From Microvirga zambiensis WSM3693 (GTDB lineage: Bacteria; Pseudomonadota; Alphaproteobacteria; Rhizobiales; Beijerinckiaceae): a stretch of DNA of 64,000 bases. Position 1 is the stretch's first letter, and the number at the start of each line of letters is the position of its first letter. Where the stretch lies: NCBI RefSeq assembly GCF_016735695.1, contig NZ_JAERQD010000022.1, forward strand, positions 50,631 to 114,630, given 5' to 3'. This document shows, in pieces, positions 62,692-64,000 of this stretch. The notes beneath the pieces were generated by a model. It did no database searches and was not told the DNA's origin. It saw only the letters and a program-made list of their open reading frames with translations. The translations under genes were made by a program, and so were the position numbers.

Positions 62692-62823
62692 ATCCTCCCC
62701 TTGAGGGGGAGGGTCGGAGCGCGTAAGCGCTCCGGGGTGGGGTGGCAGCGCGACCTCACCCGGTTTGGTGTTTCCACCCCACCTCGGCCTGTTCGGCCGA
62801 TCCTCCCCCTCGAGGGGAGGATG
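62692..62823. repeat. family C palindromic repeat, copy 4
   Basis: ATCCTCCCCTTGAGGGGGAGG and CCTCCCCCTCGAGGGGAGGAT ends with GGGGTGGGGT/ACCCCACC inside. It lies between znuA and the GTPase gene in the zinc operon, and its end GGGGAGGA may act as ribosome site for a TTG start at 62828. Confidence 0.75.
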
Positions 62824-62842
62824 AAAGTTGCGGATTATCGCG

Positions 62843-63805
62843 ATGACCGACAAGATCCCCGTCACCGTCCTCACAGGCTATCTCGGCGCCGGCAAGACCA
62901 CGCTTCTCAACCGCATCCTCACCGAGCAGCACGGCAAGAAATACGCCGTGATCGTCAACGAGTTCGGCGAGATCGGCATCGACAACGAACTCGTCGTCGG
63001 CGCCGACGAGGAAGTGTTCGAGATGAACAACGGCTGCATCTGCTGCACCGTGCGCGGCGACCTGATCCGCATCCTCGACGGGCTGATGAAGCGCAAGGGA
63101 AAATTCGACGCCATCATCGTCGAGACCACCGGCCTCGCCGATCCCGCCCCCGTGGCCCAGACCTTCTTCATGGACCAGGACGTCTCCGACACTGCCCGCC
63201 TCGATGCGGTGGTGACGGTGGCCGATGCCAAGTGGCTCTCCGACCGGCTGAAGGATGCGCCCGAGGCGAAGAACCAGATCGCCTTCGCCGACGTGATCAT
63301 CCTCAACAAGATCGATCTCGTCTCGGAGGGTGAGCTGGCGGAGGTCGAGGCGCGCATCCGCGCCATCAACCCCTATGCCAAGATCCATCGCACCCAGAAC
63401 TGCGCCATTCCGATCTCCGAGGTGCTCGACCGCAAGGCCTTCGATCTCGACCGCATCATCGCGCTCGAGCCCGACTTCCTGGAGGAAGGCCATCACCACC
63501 ATCATGACGAGGAGATGCAGTCGATTTCCGTGCATCACGACGGCGAGGTCGATCCTCAGAAATTCATGCCGTGGATCTCGAACCTGACCCAGGTCGAGGG
63601 GCCGAACATCCTGCGCTGCAAGGGCATCGTCGCGTTCCCGGACGAGCCCAAGCGCTTCGTCTTCCAGGGCGTCCACATGATTCTCGACGGCGACGTGCAG
63701 GGCGAATGGAAGCCCGGCGAGAAGCACACCTCCAAGGTGGTCTTCATCGGCCGCGACCTGGACGCGCAGGCGATCCGGCAAGGCTTTTTGGCCTGCGCGG
63801 CGTGA
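62843..63805 (+). CDS. COG0523 (CobW/ZigA-type) zinc-chaperone GTPase
   Basis: 320 residues. Walker [15 protein letters not shown], the metal motif NNGCICCTV (CxCC), Walker [13 protein letters not shown] base recognition, a His-rich loop GHHHHHDEE near residue 222, and the CobW C-terminal domain with FVFQGVHMI. By its place after znuA it is likely a Zur-controlled zinc metallochaperone. I used the ATG at 62843; a TTG at 62828 with a GGAGG from the repeat 7 bp upstream would add five residues and may be the real start. Confidence 0.92.
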   Translation: MTDKIPVTVLTGYLGAGKTTLLNRILTEQHGKKYAVIVNEFGEIGIDNELVVGADEEVFEMNNGCICCTVRGDLIRILDGLMKRKGKFDAIIVETTGLADPAPVAQTFFMDQDVSDTARLDAVVTVADAKWLSDRLKDAPEAKNQIAFADVIILNKIDLVSEGELAEVEARIRAINPYAKIHRTQNCAIPISEVLDRKAFDLDRIIALEPDFLEEGHHHHHDEEMQSISVHHDGEVDPQKFMPWISNLTQVEGPNILRCKGIVAFPDEPKRFVFQGVHMILDGDVQGEWKPGEKHTSKVVFIGRDLDAQAIRQGFLACAA

Positions 63806-63810
63806 GGCGG

Positions 63811-63850
63811 CCACCCCTCTCCCGGGTGGGAGAGGGGCAGGGGTGAGGGC
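63811..63850. repeat. partial family C-like repeat
   Basis: CCCCTCTCCCGGGTGGGAGAGGGG hairpin followed by CAGGGGTGAGGG, just after the GTPase stop. Possible terminator. From here to 64000 I see no gene. Confidence 0.55.
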
Positions 63851-64000
63851 GGGACATCTCACCAGTCTAGCACCGCCCTCGCCGCTGCACACATCGCCGC
63901 TGCACTTCATCCGGCGCCGCCCTCCCCTTGTAACTTCCCTGCTGCCGGATCGGGTATAGTTCCTGGTGCGGCGGCGGGCAGCAGACCGTCAACCCCGAGG

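Overview
This is a high-GC, tightly packed chromosomal window from an alphaproteobacterium of the order Hyphomicrobiales (Rhizobiales). Supporting evidence is a GapR/DUF2312 nucleoid protein, a CpdR-type receiver divergent from an N-formylglutamate amidohydrolase, a DUF1036 gene fused by an ATGA overlap to pyruvate kinase, a DUF2312/DUF1244 neighbourhood, a ROSE-like thermometer in front of an Hsp20 gene, an HWE-family histidine kinase, and abundant GC-rich intergenic palindromes. A Microvirga/Methylobacterium-like genus is plausible, but that is inference. No prophage, transposase gene, CRISPR array or rRNA was seen.

Layout. 0-5.4 kb: an alpha/beta-hydrolase fused to a class III nucleotide cyclase, a sugar-dehydrogenase/RTX fusion and oligoendopeptidase F. 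5.7-9.3 kb: two cell-wall enzymes (L,D-transpeptidase, M15-like DUF882 peptidase). 9.3-16.9 kb: DUF1989 protein, hotdog thioesterase, GapR, DUF1244 plus N-formylglutamate amidohydrolase, a DMT exporter, DUF1036 plus pyk, and an alpha/beta hydrolase. 16.9-24.7 kb: TPR lipoprotein-like protein, ribosomal protein L36, tRNA-Val(GAC), CpdR, a second N-formylglutamate amidohydrolase, an MFS transporter, HisN-like phosphatase, a lysophospholipase-like hydrolase, Hsp20 with thermometer, and threonine aldolase. 25-31.5 kb: gltB-gltD behind a long structured leader. 31.6-39.6 kb: SGNH/DUF459 protein, MltB-like transglycosylase, galU-kdsD, nfeD-SPFH, hemH. 39.6-51.3 kb: HWE kinase, 5'-nucleotidase, ung, aromatic/aspartate aminotransferase, a fused indolepyruvate ferredoxin oxidoreductase, and a DUF1007-NicO nickel/cobalt pair. 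51.3-57.9 kb: LysE exporter, gamma-glutamyltransferase, a small membrane protein, and a TAXI-type TRAP transporter with DUF1850. 58-63.8 kb: OpgG/D-type glucan protein and a five-gene zinc operon (His-rich 57-residue membrane protein, znuC, znuB, znuA, COG0523 GTPase).

The most unusual content lies between the genes. Two roughly 205-bp elements (35369-35572 and 56656-56861) share terminal inverted repeats and are each flanked by a perfect 8-bp direct duplication, so they are bona fide non-autonomous mobile elements. One sits exactly on the galU stop codon, where insertion turned TAA into TAG. Their central 41 bp are inverted relative to each other. At least four other palindromic repeat families fill intergenic gaps, mostly between convergent genes, and several are nested inside one another. 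One supplies the last codons of a hydrolase. Other signals worth checking are the ROSE-like thermometer, a perfect operator-like palindrome over the zinc operon promoter, another between the ferredoxin oxidoreductase and nickel genes, a perfect inverted repeat containing the TPR gene's start codon, a 340-nt structured gltB leader, and CtrA-like sites in front of several envelope genes and gapR.
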